Shown here: in pieces, positions 47,218 through 58,833 of the stretch
How the letters are laid out: every line of letters begins with the position of its first letter
Numbering within the stretch: position 1 is the stretch's first letter
Source: Scleromitrula shiraiana
Lineage: Eukaryota; Ascomycota; Leotiomycetes; Helotiales; Sclerotiniaceae
Length of the DNA: 64,000 nucleotides
Assembly (NCBI GenBank): GCA_028455995.1
Contig: JABELC010000005.1
Location: 930,001-994,000 of the forward strand
Reading direction: 5' to 3'
Notes under the pieces: generated by a model
Database searches by the model: none
Told to the model about the DNA's origin: nothing
What the model saw: the letters and a program-made list of their open reading frames with translations, nothing else
Made by a program: the position numbers and the translations under genes

Positions 47218-49171
47218 CGTCAGATATGCAACAAAAAAACCTTCCTTATGCGTCCTAGTAAATTATCTAGAATGATCTGAATAATGGGTGGATTTGAGAT
47301 GCAGATATGCAGATATGAAGATAAGTAATAGAAACATCTATGTAGTTCTCAATTCAATTGAGTCGCCTGTCCTGGTTGATTGAGAATGGCAACAGAAAAT
47401 GTCCAGGATAAATTAAATCTTATTTGTAATGAGTGGTACTTTTATAGATGATATGTTATTGGAAGTTGTAGATCTAGGACTGGAAGTGGGAATAGTTAGT
47501 ATGATCTTTATCTGTAGGTTAGATGGTTTGTGCGTGGTATATTTGTTAGGTGTGGTGCGGCGGACTAGCGGTGGAAGTATGTATTTGACGTTGAGATGAT
47601 CCGGGAAGATGGATAGTTTTTGCATACTTTATGTGTGTAGTCTTGTAGAGTTTTTTTGATGTGCTGGTTGGTGGGTAGAGTGGAGTTGAGGTTGGATGTG
47701 ACTGAATGAATAGATGAATATTCTTTATGAGACGTAAATATAGTAGTTAGTCCATATACATTCCTAACAACCATTTCCATCTCAAGTCATCTTATCTAGA
47801 AAAGTATGATTCTTTTTTCTTATCTCAATCAGTTGCACTGAAAACACCTTTAAATGCTGATATTCATCGAAAATAGTTCTATTATAAGTTTTGTAAGTAG
47901 ATAACGTGAAGGTATAAGTATAGTTATGATCGTCCACAGTTACAAATAGTATTACTATAGATGAAGAATAGAATCAAGCTGTTTGTTTGGCAATTGGCAA
48001 TAAAAATTCCGGTTAAGAAAGAAAAGGAAAGATGGACCTTAATGATGGAAAATCAAATGAATAATATAAACATCATTAAATTTAATAAAGCCTTTTGTAG
48101 AAACTTAACCACCTTTTTCCTAGGTAAAAGCATTGGCTGTTGAGGACTAGATCAAGATAACATATTGTAAACGCAAATGATACTTTCATTTCTTACTTCT
48201 CTGTATCTCCACGAAGCTGCTTTTTTCTTACTTTTGGAGGATCTTGGGATGAATGTGTTGCTCCATCACAATTGCATTTTTATTCTTCGCGTTATCTCAA
48301 ACTCTCGAACTCTCGAGTTATAACGTAAATAAATCAATCCAATCATCGAATCATCACTGCTACATCCAAAACCCAAGGCGCATGTTCACGTCAACCGTCA
48401 ATCACGTCAACAAAGAACTTCATTCATGCTAGCTAACAACTTACAAACTTTCAAATAAACTTACGTACGATCTAAACTGGAGGGTAGTATTCACCATTTC
48501 CATCAGTACATGACCATGACATTATCAATGTAGCACTCGTACCGGTTCCACTCAATTGACCTACCTAGGTATTCAACCCTATGCTAGATAAGCTTCACTA
48601 ATTAGCCAAGCTCTCGGCACCATACCTGGTAAGATATATAAATCGATATCTCTTATCCATCCTATTTTATGAACATATTCTAGAAACCCAACTGACAGCT
48701 GTCCCTATTCCTATACCTTAATCTCTCCCGTCCGCCGGGGAGTCCGGAAACCGTTTGGGAAGAGAGTAAGTATCGGACCGTCCCTTTCTTTCAAAGATAG
48801 GGGATGGGATGGGGGATCCCTGCTTAGTCAGTGCTGACATGAAATGGGTTTGGCGATTAGTTTGCCGTACGTTTAGGATTGCCTAGATATTTGTGTACGT
48901 AGAGTTTCTTTCTTTTTTCTTTTTTTTCGACGTAATTAGATTGGGGGTTTTATGCTGTAGAAAAGGAGAAACACCGAATTAATGTGGGTGATTCAGTAGA
49001 TAAATACCTCGGTTTAGTACTTCACGCCACCTACCTGAATGTATCATAACGCTATTGCATGAGTAGATCTATGGTTAGGAATATTTACCGGGTATCTGCA
49101 CTATTTTGTGCTTTTACGAAATGGGCGCCCAGATCTCTCGACAGATATACTCTGCATCTCACAAGGCTAGC

Positions 49172-50564
49172 CTAACCTGGCTCCTGGTACAGATGGGTGA
49201 GTTTTTCTATGTGTGTAACGGTTTCAATTGCTACAATGAAAACGAGGGGTATCCTGAATGATTTGTGAATGAAAAAAATTGTATCATCCTTCACGGTCAA
49301 TCTCCAGCAACTTTTTGTAAATTGACCAATACAAATTTCTATTGCAAATGCCTTTGCAGCTTGTGTACCCTTTTCCGCGTCTTTCTGCCACCCAGTTATC
49401 TTTCTTATATGCATTATATCATGATTCGCCAACTTATCCACATACAATTCAACCTTATTACCATCCACACTTTTCATCTCCTCAACCCATTTCCTAATCG
49501 ATTCCGCACAGAGTTCTAACCCTCCATACTGCACCCAAATTTTCGTCGGGGTCTTGAATGGATTACCCAGTGGTGTTACATAAGGATCCCTGATATCGAC
49601 ATCCCCCTCATTCGAATAAGCAGAAACTAACCATTGCAGAAAATTCTCCTCCAGGTAATCAGTACTGATATTCGTAGCCTCACCTCTTGAAATCCCAGCT
49701 ACATCGGTCGTAGGACTCCATAGTAATGCCGCTCTCGGAGATGGTAAAAGTTGAGTCGCGGCAATATATCTTAACAATCCAATGACCAAATTCCCACCCG
49801 CCGAATCCTCTGTGATGATGATATTAGACGCGGGGATTTTGAGCTCTTCTAACAGATACGAGTACGCTGAAACGGCATCTTGCAATGTAGCGGGAAAATA
49901 CCCCAACGGGTTGGAGGCGAGTCGGTAGTCTACGTACAGAACGTGAGGAGCAATGAATGTTGAGAGGAGGGCGCCGGCGTCGGCGCTGTCGCTACGTGTA
50001 TCGCCTATAACGGAGCCGCCGGAGTGAAGATGCAAGACTATGGGCTCTTCTTTTTTGGAGAAGAAGGCGCTGAGAACACTTGGGTGCCATGTTGCGCCGA
50101 TGGGGGATGATTTGATGGCGGGTTGGGGGGAGAGGATGTCGATGTATACTAGAGTGAATGAGTTGAGTAATTGAAAGCTTTCTGTCGAGTCGCATGTTGG
50201 AAGGATCTCAAGAACGGAGGGTGGTAATAGATGAGATGTTAACCAAGTATCGATAACAGATAGTTCATTTGAAAAGAAAAATAAAGTCCTCACCAGGACG
50301 AGATGATGGTTGAATAGTGATATAACGTTCTTTAAAAGAACCTAGAGATAGATTCTGCGGGGTCTTAAGCCGCACAATTGTAGAATGGTAGAGAAACGCA
50401 TTCAGCATGCGATTTGCAATAGTTTGATTACAAGTCCATTCGGGGTGAGGCCGCAAGCGAGGAAAAGAAGCGACGACAACGAAGAATGGAAGACAAGTTA
50501 ATGTGGAAAGTATCGCATATAAAGTATATAAGCCTTTTAATGGCTGAGTGGGAAATAGAGGCAT
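49172..50564 (-). CDS. Alpha/beta hydrolase fold-3 (HSL-type) esterase-like protein
   Basis: Two exons (50294-50564, 49172-50148; intron 50149-50293) sum to 1248 nt, giving 415 residues. An N-terminal hydrophobic helix (TLYAILSTLTCLPFFVVVAS) suggests membrane anchoring. The catalytic domain follows: IGATWHPSVLSAF, the oxyanion region VLHLHSGGSVIGDTRSD, the nucleophile elbow IITEDSAGGNLVIGLLRYIA and the late motifs PTKIWVQYGGLELC and NHDIMH (histidine). Family members hydrolyse small esters. Two family residues differ: the HGGG motif reads HSGG and the usual GDSAGG reads EDSAGG. The intron is inferred from family alignment; reading through it would add about 48 unrelated residues. The C-terminal about 50 residues do not look like the family and might hide another intron. 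Confidence 0.75.
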
Positions 50565-50914
50565 GTCGATTGACTAATTGACTATCAGCAGAGAAGTAAG
50601 GAAAAGGATGAAAAGCCAGCTGATAGAAAGAAATAAATCTAGACATTAGAAGATTGAAAATAAGAGAGAAGGAATTCTAGATTGTATTGAATTGGATTCC
50701 TAAGGATCATCCCGCCACTTCTCTGCATCTTACCACCCCCGTCATAGCGTAAATTACCCCAGATAAAGATTTTACGTGAGATCTAATTCTGGAAAGTCGC
50801 CCAGCTTGATTGGATATATGTAGCGGTAGTTGATTATTTCATATCTGGATCAACATTCATTCATATTTTTTATATTCTTGATTCTTTACATATGTTTGCA
50901 GAGATGTTGGGGCA
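50565..50914. other. Divergent promoter region
   Basis: 350 bp between the hydrolase start (minus) and the rhodopsin-like relic start (plus). No motif recognised. Confidence 0.5.
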
Positions 50915-51214
50915 ATGTCTCTCCCGGAAAGTGAGATCGATTATCAACTTGCTCATATCAATGACAATAAACAACCTAGTTTGTTGATCACGGGTATAAT
51001 ATGTTTGGTTGCGGCATACTTGTTTGTTGTATTTAGGTTTATTTCGAGAGAAGTGGGTGGTATTTCGTATGAATGGGATGATTGGATGATTGTTCTTGCA
51101 CTGGTAAGTAAACCTTCATCGCAGTAACTTTACGGAAATTTTCTAATTTGGAGGTTTAGTTCTTTTCAAGTGCATTTTTTGCAAATACATTTATCTGTAT
51201 GTTGTCAACTGCAA
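50915..51214 (+). pseudogene. Truncated front end of a fungal rhodopsin-like (SAT4/PTH11-type) membrane protein
   Basis: Starting MSLPESEIDYQLAHINDNKQ, the first exon (50915-51103) has a membrane helix LLITGIICLVAAYLFVVFRF and the family block SYEWDDWMIVLAL. A GTAAGT..TTTAG intron (51104-51159) joins to FFSSAFFANTFICMLSTAIR, a second helix, and then a TAA stops the frame. These are the first two of the seven helices usual for this fungal integral membrane family; the rest is absent. The sequence goes directly into a P450 whose own front end is missing, so a deletion or rearrangement with a breakpoint around 51200-51215 is likely. Confidence 0.65.
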
Positions 51215-51224
51215 TCCGTTTCAG

Positions 51225-52896
51225 TTAATATATCCAGGACCCTTTCTTGGGAGGCTCACAGATTGGTACTCGATTATACGTTGCGCCGAAGGAAATCGAC
51301 ACATAGATCTATTCGAATTGCATAGAAAATACGGTAAGAACGATGTTTTCTTCTTTCCCTTCCCATTGAGATTATCTATAAGTATATAATTCATTGCATA
51401 GGTGATATTGTTCGATTTGGCCCAAATCGAGTTTCGATAAATACGAACGAAGGGTTGAAGAAAATATATGGAAAGAAGGCCAATACCAGAAAATCAACTT
51501 AGTTATTATCCCATCTTCACTTATGTTTTCAAAGGTGATAGCTCGCTCACAACAATTGATCCAATAATACATGGTCAGGAGAGACGGGTGATTTCTAAAG
51601 CACTCTCTGAGAATGCTTGCCATGCACTGGAACCTGTTTTACTCCAAAACATACGTCTCTTCTGCATCCGTCTTGGTGAAGAGGTTCAATCGAAATCGGA
51701 AACAACTGACAAAGTGGACGAAGAACTGACAGACTGGAGCACACCGAAAAACATTACGCTATGGACGGATTACTTGACATTTGATGTAATGGCTTCCATA
51801 TGTTTTTCTAGTAGCTTTGATATGCTTTCAAAGGAGGACAATTGATATATTCTCAACGCGTTACCAATTGGGGTAAATGCTTTGAATATGGTAAATATAA
51901 TTTTGTAATGTTTTAATAATGCAGAGCTAGACTATTGATAGGTGGGGCATATGTCTTCTGTTATCAAACTCAGTCTTGGGGGTCTTATTTTCGGGACGCA
52001 AGATGCAGAGATGGAGAAGTATAAAGCGTTCAGTAAAAAACAGTCTGACCAACGAATTGCACTAGGTGAGAATGTAGAAGTAAAAGATGTGTTTTCATTC
52101 CTCTTAGAAGCGAAAGATGATGAAAATGGGTATAAATTTAACGTGGAAGAGCTTGTGGGAGAGGTAAGCCTCTTAATTACAGGAGGTAGGCGATACACTT
52201 CCATACCAGACGCTGCATCTTGGGAAACTAAGCAAAATTTACTACAGGTTTAGATACGACTGCAACTTCGATCTGTACAAGAATCTTTTATTTACTCCAC
52301 AACCCACATACTTTGGAAAGATTGAAGGAGGAAATTAGAAGCAAATTCACAACAGCCGAAGATGTTAGAATTGAGAGAGAATTAAGCGCTTGCAAATACC
52401 TCAAATCTTGCATTGACGAAGCAATGCGCATATCTCCTCCTGCCCCTTTCTTCCTCGAGAAGTACTGCAAGGAGGACTGACGATTGATGGGAATTACTTC
52501 CCTCCCGGGACTGACGTTGCAACATGCTGCTATGCCATTCATCACAATGGGACATATTTCCCCAATTCTTTCGGCTATAATCCACAGCACTGGATCGTGG
52601 ATGAAAAAGCCGGTATCTCTGAGGAGGATGTTGAATTGGCGGTTTCAGCGTTTTGTTCATTTAGCATCGGCCCCAGGGGTTGTGTTGGCAAGAGCTTTGC
52701 CATCAAGGAGATTATGACCACTATTGGAAGATTAATTATGATGTATGAGATGCGTCTCTCTCCTGAAAATATAAGTGGGAAGATGGAACTTTCTGATCGA
52801 TATGGTCGATCTGATGAGTACCGTATGAAGGATTGGTTTGTAGGGAAAGGAGGTGGGCCTTTTGTTGAATTCCATGCCCGAAGAGAACAAAAATGA
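51225..52896 (+). pseudogene. Cytochrome P450 pseudogene (secondary-metabolism type), missing its N-terminus
   Basis: The first visible exon begins after a TTTCAG acceptor with IYPGPFLGRLTDWYSIIRC, so the membrane anchor is gone. Further blocks: GDIVRFGPNRVSINTNEG, the C-helix region HGQERRVISKALSENA, VEELVGEVSLLITGG joined across an intron to LDTTATSICTRIFYLL (I-helix), DEAMRISPPAPF (ExxR variant EAMR), and the heme loop FSIGPRGCVGKSFAIKE near 52657. Defects: TGA at 51843-51845 where an Arg codon is expected (CGA to TGA), and a one-base loss near 52445 between SPPAP and FLPREVLQGGLTIDG. The last block runs intact to the stop at 52894-52896. Family features fit P450s of fungal secondary metabolism; substrate unknown. 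Confidence 0.8.
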
Positions 52897-53509
52897 TACC
52901 CAACACTTGCAACTACCGGGTCCTACGAGATGCAATTCATCTACACTCACAAATATTTACGTATAATTCTAACTAGAACTATGCACTCTCATCACGATGC
53001 GTTGACTGCAATAGGAGATACAAAGGGGGCGTTGGAGGAAAGGGGCTTAGAAACAACATATTTGGTTGCAGTTGGTTGCAGGTGATTGCAGATGATTGCC
53101 ACAGGATTCGTGGAGGTAGAAGGTTATCGAGATAAAGAGAAGATCAATAAGCTGGATCTATTGTGGATACATTTATTAGTTTTGTTGAATTATGTAATTT
53201 AATTGGTTGTAATTCAGCCACAGTGACGTACTAGCTTCCTCTAGCCTCAAGCTCAAGCCACCTGATTCTCATTCTCCCCCGCTCAGGTAAAAAACTACAA
53301 ATCTGCCCACTTTTTAATAGTTCTGCTACTTATGTTATTGCATTCTTATCTCTTATTTATTCTACAAATCATATAATAAATCTACAATAACTTTCAGCAA
53401 TACAATACAATACTACAATACTACAATACAATACAATCCAATACAACGAAGAACAACTTGATCGTACTAACATATACATATCTCAGAATTCGAAATCAAA
53501 ACAATCAAC
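52897..53509. other. Intergenic: promoter of the RRM/metallothionein-like gene
   Basis: 613 bp between the P450 relic and the RRM gene. Contains AATAC repeats near 53400-53445 close to the start codon, probably in the 5' UTR. No gene recognised. Confidence 0.5.
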
Positions 53510-54559
53510 ATGTCTCCAAATACAGTACACGTCAAGAACATCTCTCCACAAACTACTGAAAAGGAAGTAAAGGACTTCTTTAGCTTCTGGTAAGTTATTT
53601 TTATTCTCCTTGAATCAATATATTATAGCTGCTAACACAGTTCTAGTGGAAGAATCACAAGCCTCGAAGTCGGTTTAGTTGGAGAGACACAAAATGCGAC
53701 CGTAGTTTTTGAAAAGGAGACCGCAGCTAAGACCGCTTTATTACTCGACAACACCCAACTTGGTTCAACCCAGGTTAAAGTCACAAGTGTAAATGGTTCT
53801 CTCGATGATGATGGAAGCCATTATACCCACAATGAGCACCGAGACAGTGACGAGATCACTCAAGAAGAGAAGCCAAGAAGTCGCATCATGGCTGAATATC
53901 TCGCTCATGGTTACGTTATTGGAGATAACGCTGCACAACGTGCTATCGACCTCGACAAGAAGCACGGCGTTTCCTCCCGCTTCCTCAACACACTCAACAA
54001 CATCAACGAGAAGTATCATGCCACTGAGAAAGCTAAGGGTATCGATCAATCATATGGTGTCACACAAAAGGCCAACTCCCTTCTTTCTGGTTTAACATCT
54101 TACTACGAGAAGGCTGCCGGAACTCCTACCGGTCAAAAGCTTGTCAACTTCTATACACAAACTTCTCAACAAGTCCAGGACATTCACACCGAGGCTCGTC
54201 GCTTGGCAGATATTAAGAAGCAGGAGGCCCCACAAAAGGTCGAGGGTACCGAAAAGACAACATGTAAGTGTGGTTCAGATTCAGGAGACTGCCCATGTGC
54301 GCCCGGCAGTTGTGCCTGTGCCGATTGTGGTAAATCCGACGTCAAGAAGGTTCCAGGTACCAACAAGACCACTTGTGGTTGCGGCGGCAATACTGCTAAA
54401 TGCGGATGTGCTCCTGGCGAGTGCGATTGCAATTCGTGCCCAAAGGCTCAGACCGAAAAGGTTTCTGGTACAGAGAAGACCACCTGCCAGTGTGGAGGCA
54501 ATGATAAAGAATGCTCATGCGCTGCTGGCAAATGTGCTTGCAGTGGCTGTGCCAAGTAA
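53510..54559 (+). CDS. VIP1-like RRM protein with three C-terminal metallothionein-like repeats
   Basis: Two exons (53510-53589, 53647-54559; intron 53590-53646) give 330 residues. Residues 1-75 form an RRM with RNP2-like VHVKNI and RNP1-like NATVVFEK, as in the fungal VIP1 family; the middle (MAEYLAHGYVIGDNAAQRAI and YGVTQKANSLLSGLTSYYEK) is the conserved helical part of that family. After EARRLADIKKQ come three tandem repeats whose first Cys are residues 233, 270 and 307, exactly 37 apart. Each has seven Cys in the spacing C-x-C-x6-C-x-C-x4-C-x-C-x2-C, e.g. CKCGSDSGDCPCAPGSCACA followed by DC. This resembles fungal copper metallothionein, suggesting metal binding (21 Cys, no His). RRM suggests RNA binding; the joint function is not known. 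The reading frame is continuous in one exon, so the fusion is real in the sequence. Confidence 0.88.
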
Positions 54560-55197
54560 ACGGGATTTCCTTTCGGGTCATTTCTTTTTTGGTTTTGGGG
54601 AAAGAGGAAAATTGTATTAATAGCTTTGTTTGCTGACGTTCATTTTTTCAATTTTGGCAGCTGATCCTGTTGGGGTTGTTGACTCTACGAAAGTTGCACC
54701 ACTCGAACCTGAAAAGTCAACTTACGCTTGATTTTTCTTTTTAAGTCTTGTTTTACGACATACGAGCGGCGATTTGAGGATACTCAAGGGATAGCGAAAT
54801 GGATATGGATATGGCGATGTGATATCAACTGGCGGGGTAGTTTTCAAGCGAATTGTTTACGGAAAATTTGAAGTTATGACAGTTTTTCCATACGGCTTGC
54901 GTCTATACTGTACTTGGTTGATTGTGACATTATAAATAAATGCCGATGCCTTTGAAATAAAGGTAAGTTATCTGGTATATATTGCATCAACATGACGTCG
55001 CTGTAACAAACAATCATATGCAATCTTGAATATCAATGATTATGTGGCAGTATCTTTTCACAATATAGCTTAATGCTGGCAGACAGAGCAGTTGATAGTA
55101 TCATAATCATCTCATTTCATTTGTTTCCATCCCTGGCCTTCTATCATCAAACTAATGTACATATATCATAAACAACAATCATCATAAATCAAGCCTC
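54560..55197. other. Intergenic: 3' ends of two convergent genes
   Basis: 638 bp between the stops of the RRM gene (plus) and the 72-residue gene (minus). No coding region recognised. Confidence 0.5.
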
Positions 55198-55479
55198 TCA
55201 TTGCTTAGGCTCCACCGTCTTACTAGCCGTCTCCTTTACATGATCATCAAGAGGTCCCTTAGGGTTGGAAGAAAGTCCCTACGAAATAAAGGATCAGAAT
55301 CAAGCTATGGTATGAATGAATGGATAAAAGAAATCTCTCACCTCAAGTTGAGACTTGCTTGCCTCTTGGTTGTTCTCTCCTTGACTAACTCCCTTGGCCT
55401 CGGATGGAGCAGCGTTAACTTGAGCTCCGGATTGATCCTTTGGCTCTGGGGATTGACGACCGGCGTTTGGTGCAGACAT
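55198..55479 (-). CDS. Small conserved fungal protein, 72 residues
   Basis: Two exons (55342-55479, 55198-55278; intron 55279-55341, GTGAGA..CGTAG) sum to 219 nt. The product starts MSAPNAGRQSPEPKDQSGAQ and ends with GLSSNPKGPLDDHVKETASK plus TVEPKQ. It is highly polar, without hydrophobic core, and probably disordered. The SQLEGLSSNPKGPL segment spanning the splice junction resembles a motif I recall in small proteins of many ascomycetes; no function can be given. The intron is supported by the motif continuing over the junction in frame. The coding region is easily missed because each exon is short. Confidence 0.7.
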
Positions 55480-56090
55480 TTTGTGTGTGTGGTATTATGT
55501 GGGAAGTTTGAAGTTCTGAATAAGTTGGATGTTAGTGGGGTTATGTAAAAGAGCTGGTGAGGGGTATAGGTAGGATATCAGTTCAAGAAAGAGAACGATG
55601 TTATACAGAGAAAGGGTGTTAAAATTAGACTTTTGGTGTATAATTGATAACTTACTCGTGTGAAGAGAGGCAAAAATTTGGAGATTTTGAAGATTATTGA
55701 AGTTGTTTTGGGTTTGAAGTTTGGAGAATCCAACTTGTTGATTCTTCCTTTCTATACCTACCTCATTTGGTATGACGTAACTACGAAGCTGCTGCCAGCT
55801 GCTGCTCCACTATATTAGTCACGTGTACGCTAGCTCTGCCGAGCCGATCCCGAAGCTAGATCCAATTTAAGTTCGACGATCAATTTGGTGCCATCGACTC
55901 ATCGGCTTAAGAACTCCTGTTGGTAAATCTAACGGCCAAAAGAACTGATTCAGATATCTACTCGGATTTTTTTTATTTTGTATGATGGTAACAATTATTT
56001 GAACCATAACTATTACAAACTCGTATTTATGTTTGCTTATTGTCGGACAGGAAAAAACTAGAGAGAAATATTAACAACACATTTACGCTC
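55480..56090. other. Divergent promoter region
   Basis: 611 bp between the starts of the 72-residue gene (minus) and the coiled-coil gene (plus). It contains no evident gene. A CCAAT-like or stress motif was not clearly identified. Confidence 0.5.
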
Positions 56091-57233
56091 ATGGCACCTG
56101 ATTTAAATTCCGTACCTCCTTCTCCAAGAGATCCTCCTACAGCCTCTCCGCGTCTCCAATCCCATACTTCTTCACGACGTACTTCTCAAGCGATGCCGCC
56201 ACATAGCCTTCCTCTATCATCTTCTTCATTGAATATTCTACCTTCAAATCAAACTGCTGTAGCTTCACCGCCATTGAATTCACCAAGTATGCCTATGTCG
56301 GGAATTGGCGCAACCTCTGGCGATAATACTGGAGTTGGAATGGGACCAGGGCCTTTGAGACATCCTAGACCTTTGACGGCTGCAGATCTGCACCTACAAC
56401 TGGAAAAGGAACAAGAAGCTGTTGTACGTACAGTATACAAAGAAATCCTTTTCTCGTTTTCGTTGTATTAATTTATGCACCTTATGTAGGTAAATCGCCT
56501 AACACAAGAACTCTCAATGTTACGAGCTGCTCACAACGCCTCCGTTGTCTCAAATGCCTCCTCTACCTCTGCGGGTTTACCTGATGCATCGGAGAGTACG
56601 AACCATCTCCTTTCTGGCCCCAACCATCCAATTCCCTCTCAACGTCGACACCATCGCACCTCTTCCAGCACATCCGCACGAAGCATCACGGCAAACACAA
56701 CAAACATGAGCACAGTAGGCGGAATAGCCGCCCCACGTCGCAACGACTCCAACCCCCAATCTCTCAGTCGACAAAACTCCATGACGGGAGTCGGTCGCTC
56801 CGGAGCCAGCAGTCCAGCCCTCTTAAGCGGTAGCTACCCGCACCCCGATCAATTCCCCCATTTCTACCAACAACGACCAAGTATGTCGGCACATCGTGAG
56901 TGGAGCTCGGGAGCGGTTCCCACGATGACTTCGCCGGCGGGGGATGCTTCGAATACTAGTGTACCCACTACGGGGAGGTACGAAGAGATGGCTTATCATA
57001 GACATGAATTGGAGACTGTTAAGAGGGAAAATGAAGCATTGAAGAGGAAGATTAGAGAATTGGAGAGGACGCTCAGAGAGAGGAGACAAAGCGATGCTAG
57101 TCGTACTAGGAGCGAGAGTGTTAGTACCACGGCTAGTATGGGTGTTGGCAGGGGGAGAGATAGGGATAAGGAGGCTGAAGATGATGGGGGAGTTAGAGTG
57201 GGCGAAAGTGCTAGGAGTGGTGGGATGAGGTGA
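56091..57233 (+). CDS. Coiled-coil protein of unknown function, conserved in Pezizomycotina
   Basis: Two exons (56091-56423, 56490-57233; intron 56424-56489) give 358 residues. It starts MAPDLNSVPPSPRDPPTASP, a Pro/Ser-rich disordered region, then has LTAADLHLQLEKEQEAVVNR leading across the splice join into LTQELSMLRAAHNAS, a short coiled coil. A long Ser/Thr-rich disordered middle follows and then a second coiled coil YHRHELETVKRENEALKRKI plus RELERTLRERRQ. The tail is Ser/Gly/Asp-rich. I recall similar N-termini with paired coiled coils in other filamentous ascomycetes, but no function. The frame is open upstream of the ATG for 17 more codons without another ATG, so the chosen start is the only AUG option. 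Confidence 0.7.
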
Positions 57234-58251
57234 TTTCATTACTTTAGAGGGATGAAAGTTGAATGGGGATTTCTTAATGATGTTTACGAATACAAATTTG
57301 GGTCCTTTTATTTTCTGTTGGATTTTGCTGGGACGGGCTTGCTAGGGTGGATTATTAGGGATTGGAATGGGAGGGAAAATATGGCGTTGGTTGATACTAT
57401 GTGTGTGTAGTTCAAACAGACAATCAGTCGGTTTTATGGTTGATAATTTGGAATTTCAGTTGTCTACTAGGTTTCAACAGTAGGATGTATGCGATTTATC
57501 TTTTTTCTTACTCTTATGCTACTTTAAATATGGATAATACTTAATTAAGCTGGGTTGATCTTGTTCTGCGATTTATTCTTATTTATCATGTTGCCCTTTA
57601 GTGATTCGACATAGATGTATCAATTAAAGAGGAGATTCAAGAGTGTGTATCGACATATTCTAGCCTGGTGGGCTCTTTTTATATCAAGATCAAGATCAAT
57701 ATCAATATCAAGCATTCAAGGGCGAGAAGAATGAGCAAATAAAGATTGGGCTCGAGTTGTATGTATCCTCCAATCTTGTGAAATCAAGTATTCTTGGCTT
57801 TAATCTATTAGATTGAACTTTAAGAGTGTGTCCCGATCCTGACATCTCGAGATATCTGGTTACTGTCAGATTGTGTACCTTTCGGCTTTACGTTGCATTG
57901 ATTATTGCTAGATTTTCAATTGACACTGTTATCTCTCTTTACGGTCTCCGATTCATGTCTACAATTTAATAACTTCACAGCACATTACAGACGAATTTGC
58001 GAATCAAGTAAAATCGAATCGATAGATTAAGATAAAATAAGAATATTATTACAACTACATACACCAAAACTATCTTCCAAATTGAATATAAAATATTTTA
58101 TCTTACTTTTACCTCCCCTTCCCCATCCCCCAATGATTTTGTTGTGATGTGATGTAATGTGACTGGGCGAGGTGAGTTACACAATAAATATCATACAAAT
58201 CCTCACATTCCATTTCAAAGTCCGACTCATCACACACACAACCCTACTTAT
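57234..58251. other. Intergenic: 3' ends of two convergent genes
   Basis: About 1.0 kb between the stops of the coiled-coil gene (plus) and the GH135-like gene (minus). No gene recognised. Confidence 0.5.
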
Positions 58252-58798
58252 TTACCACTCACATTCATCGTCTCCCCATCCATCATGATGACTCCCACCA
58301 TTGCCAGGTTTCCCACCATCGCCACCTCCATGGCCATCCCATCCCCCTCCAACGCTGGTGCTGGTACTGGTACTGGTTGAGTGATAGGTACTTGATAGTG
58401 ACGATGGGGATTTCGTGGGCCGTGAGGTAATGGTGCTGAGAGTTGACGATTTGGTTGTATGAGGTGGGTAAGGGGCATTAATTGTGGTAGTGGTTGGGTG
58501 ATGGGCTGGTTTTGAGGTCGATGTAGATGGTTTGGTGGATGTTGTTTGCGAACATTTTGTAGATGTTGAATGGGGTGATTTGGTGGAGTGGGAACTTGAG
58601 GATTTTGTTGGTCGATGAGGACTTGTTGATGAGGGCTTTGTTGTGTGCGATGGATATGGTGGTTTACTTGTGTGGGAAGTCGTGTGTGGGGGTCTACTTG
58701 TGTGGGTGTGGGAAGTTGGATATGGGGGTTTGCTTGTTTGGGAGGTCGGTGGCTTGGTTGTCTGAGAACTGCTGCTAGAAGAAGAGGAGGAAGAAGAA

Positions 58799-58833
<35 letters not shown>

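Larger units (their letters stand above)
44388..49171. other. Long gene-poor spacer
   Basis: About 4.8 kb. AT-rich with small repeats and no convincing gene on either strand; frames near 47.4-47.8 kb and 45.3-45.5 kb resemble no known protein. No transposon domains were recognised. Confidence 0.5.

Noticed and set aside
47087..47275. Open frame with repeated KNQRTKEP units
   Set aside because: Derived from the 8-bp tandem repeat; frame and length are accidental.
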